Position numbers and translations under genes: made by a program
Shown: positions 63,801 through 64,000 of the stretch, in pieces
How positions within the stretch are numbered: position 1 is the stretch's first letter
Layout of the letters: every line of letters starts with the position of its first letter
Assembly: GCF_029227915.1 (NCBI RefSeq)
Contig: NC_079881.1
Location: 434,001 to 498,000 of the forward strand
Direction: 5' to 3'
Length of the DNA stretch: 64,000 bases
Source: Hydractinia symbiolongicarpus
Lineage: Eukaryota > Cnidaria > Hydrozoa > Anthoathecata > Hydractiniidae
Notes under the pieces: generated by a model
What the model saw: only the letters and a program-made list of their open reading frames with translations
Database searches by the model: none
What the model was told of the DNA's origin: nothing

Positions 63801-64000
63801 ACCCAGGGAGTAAACTCATTTCCTGAACGATTTTTTAAATTATTTTTTCATCACTAAAACGCATGAGACTTGTAGTTTTCAGAAATGTTTTCATTTTTGA
63901 TGAGACGCTTGATGAAAGTGGTTTAATCGTCGGCAAACGAAACAAGCGACTTCCCGTAAATCCCGGACTCGGCCCGTATAGTCAAAAGTATACAAAGAAA
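60841..64000 (-). repeat. Variable 4- to 6-monomer units, continuing off the window
   Basis: The marker TTAATCGTCGGCAAACG occurs at 60,891, 62,104, 62,913 and 63,925, spacings of 6, 4 and 5 monomers. A rare CAGATTTGTTTTC variant at 61,049 and 62,262 sits in the same place in the first two units. Several monomers are 1-5 bp short (AAACGAAACCCGCG, TTATTTTTAACC). The last unit is cut by the window end. Confidence 0.78.

Larger units (their letters stand above)
1..64000. repeat. Satellite DNA array, ~203-bp monomer
   Basis: The same unit recurs from the first to the last base with no intervening unique DNA. Measuring from one fixed landmark, successive starts at 219, 422, 625, 827, 1029, 1232 and 1435 give spacings of 203, 203, 202, 202, 203 and 203; the first interval is 218 because of a 15-bp insertion. 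About 315 monomers fill the window. They differ by substitutions and small indels, and the same variants recur in fixed order, which defines higher-order repeats. No rRNA, tRNA, transposon terminal repeat, telomeric repeat or CRISPR-like spacer set is visible. Arrays of this scale are typical of eukaryotic heterochromatin. A centromeric role is possible, but nothing in the sequence proves it. I do not recognise the family. Confidence 0.97.
22211..64000 (-). repeat. Inverted satellite block
   Basis: From 22,211 onward every monomer is the reverse complement of those before the switch. The order on the + strand becomes GTTTAATCGCCGGC, GGACTCGGCCC, GTATAC, GTAAACTCATTTCC, TTTCACCACTAAA and GTTTTCATTTTTG. 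About 205 monomers follow without a further change of direction to the end of the window. Several monomer variants are shared with the forward block, for example the CCCGTACATCCCGGG and GTAAATCTCCGACTC types, so those subfamilies existed before or spread across the inversion. Others, such as the GAATTC-bearing type at 51-60 kb, were seen only here. Confidence 0.95.

Noticed and set aside
1-64000. CRISPR array
   Set aside because: The repeats are contiguous 203-bp units without unique spacers, a leader or cas genes; the scale and structure are those of a satellite.
1-64000. rDNA spacer or tRNA-gene array
   Set aside because: No rRNA-like segment, no tRNA cloverleaf or internal A/B promoter boxes, and no long non-repeated transcription unit between repeat blocks.

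Overview
The whole 64 kb window is one uninterrupted satellite-DNA array. A monomer of about 203 bp (usually 202-204) is repeated roughly 315 times, with no unique sequence, no mobile element and no credible gene. Both window edges cut through monomers, so the array continues on both sides. A multi-level tandem array of this size points to a eukaryotic heterochromatic region (centromeric, pericentromeric or subtelomeric). I do not recognise the satellite family and cannot name the species. One hand-counted monomer is about 39% G+C with an observed/expected CpG ratio near 1.7, so CpG has not been eroded. This fits a genome with little cytosine methylation, or very recent amplification.

Layout: monomers lie in one orientation (called '+') from 1 to about 22,209 and in the opposite orientation from about 22,211 to the end. 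The switch is abrupt, with no foreign spacer. Inside both blocks, diverged monomer types are arranged in higher-order repeats (HORs). The + block holds a 7-monomer unit twice (1-2868), a 15-monomer unit twice (4086-10100), 6-monomer units (10095-12262 and 16050-18545), a 3/4-monomer module that recurs from 12 to 19.6 kb, and an 11-monomer segment at 19.86-22.1 kb that copies 7.9-10.1 kb at a fixed distance of 11,956 bp. The inverted block holds a 4-monomer unit (23.15-26.1 kb), a large 36/37-monomer tandem duplication (about 30743-45565) of almost identical copies, a 15-monomer unit (45.2-49.5 kb), a roughly 3,245-bp unit seen two to three times (50.1-58.1 kb), and 3- to 6-monomer units to the end.

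Nothing here works as a gene system. The short open frames are translations of the same monomer, closed within one period because 203 is not a multiple of 3. They become longer only where one extra base makes the monomer 204 bp. The informative content is structural: the orientation switch, nested HORs, single-monomer gains and losses that can be dated relative to each other, a local inverted insertion that looks like a template switch, a 9-bp dyad in many monomers, and variants confined to local domains. Boundaries and identities were read by eye and are good to tens of bases unless stated otherwise.
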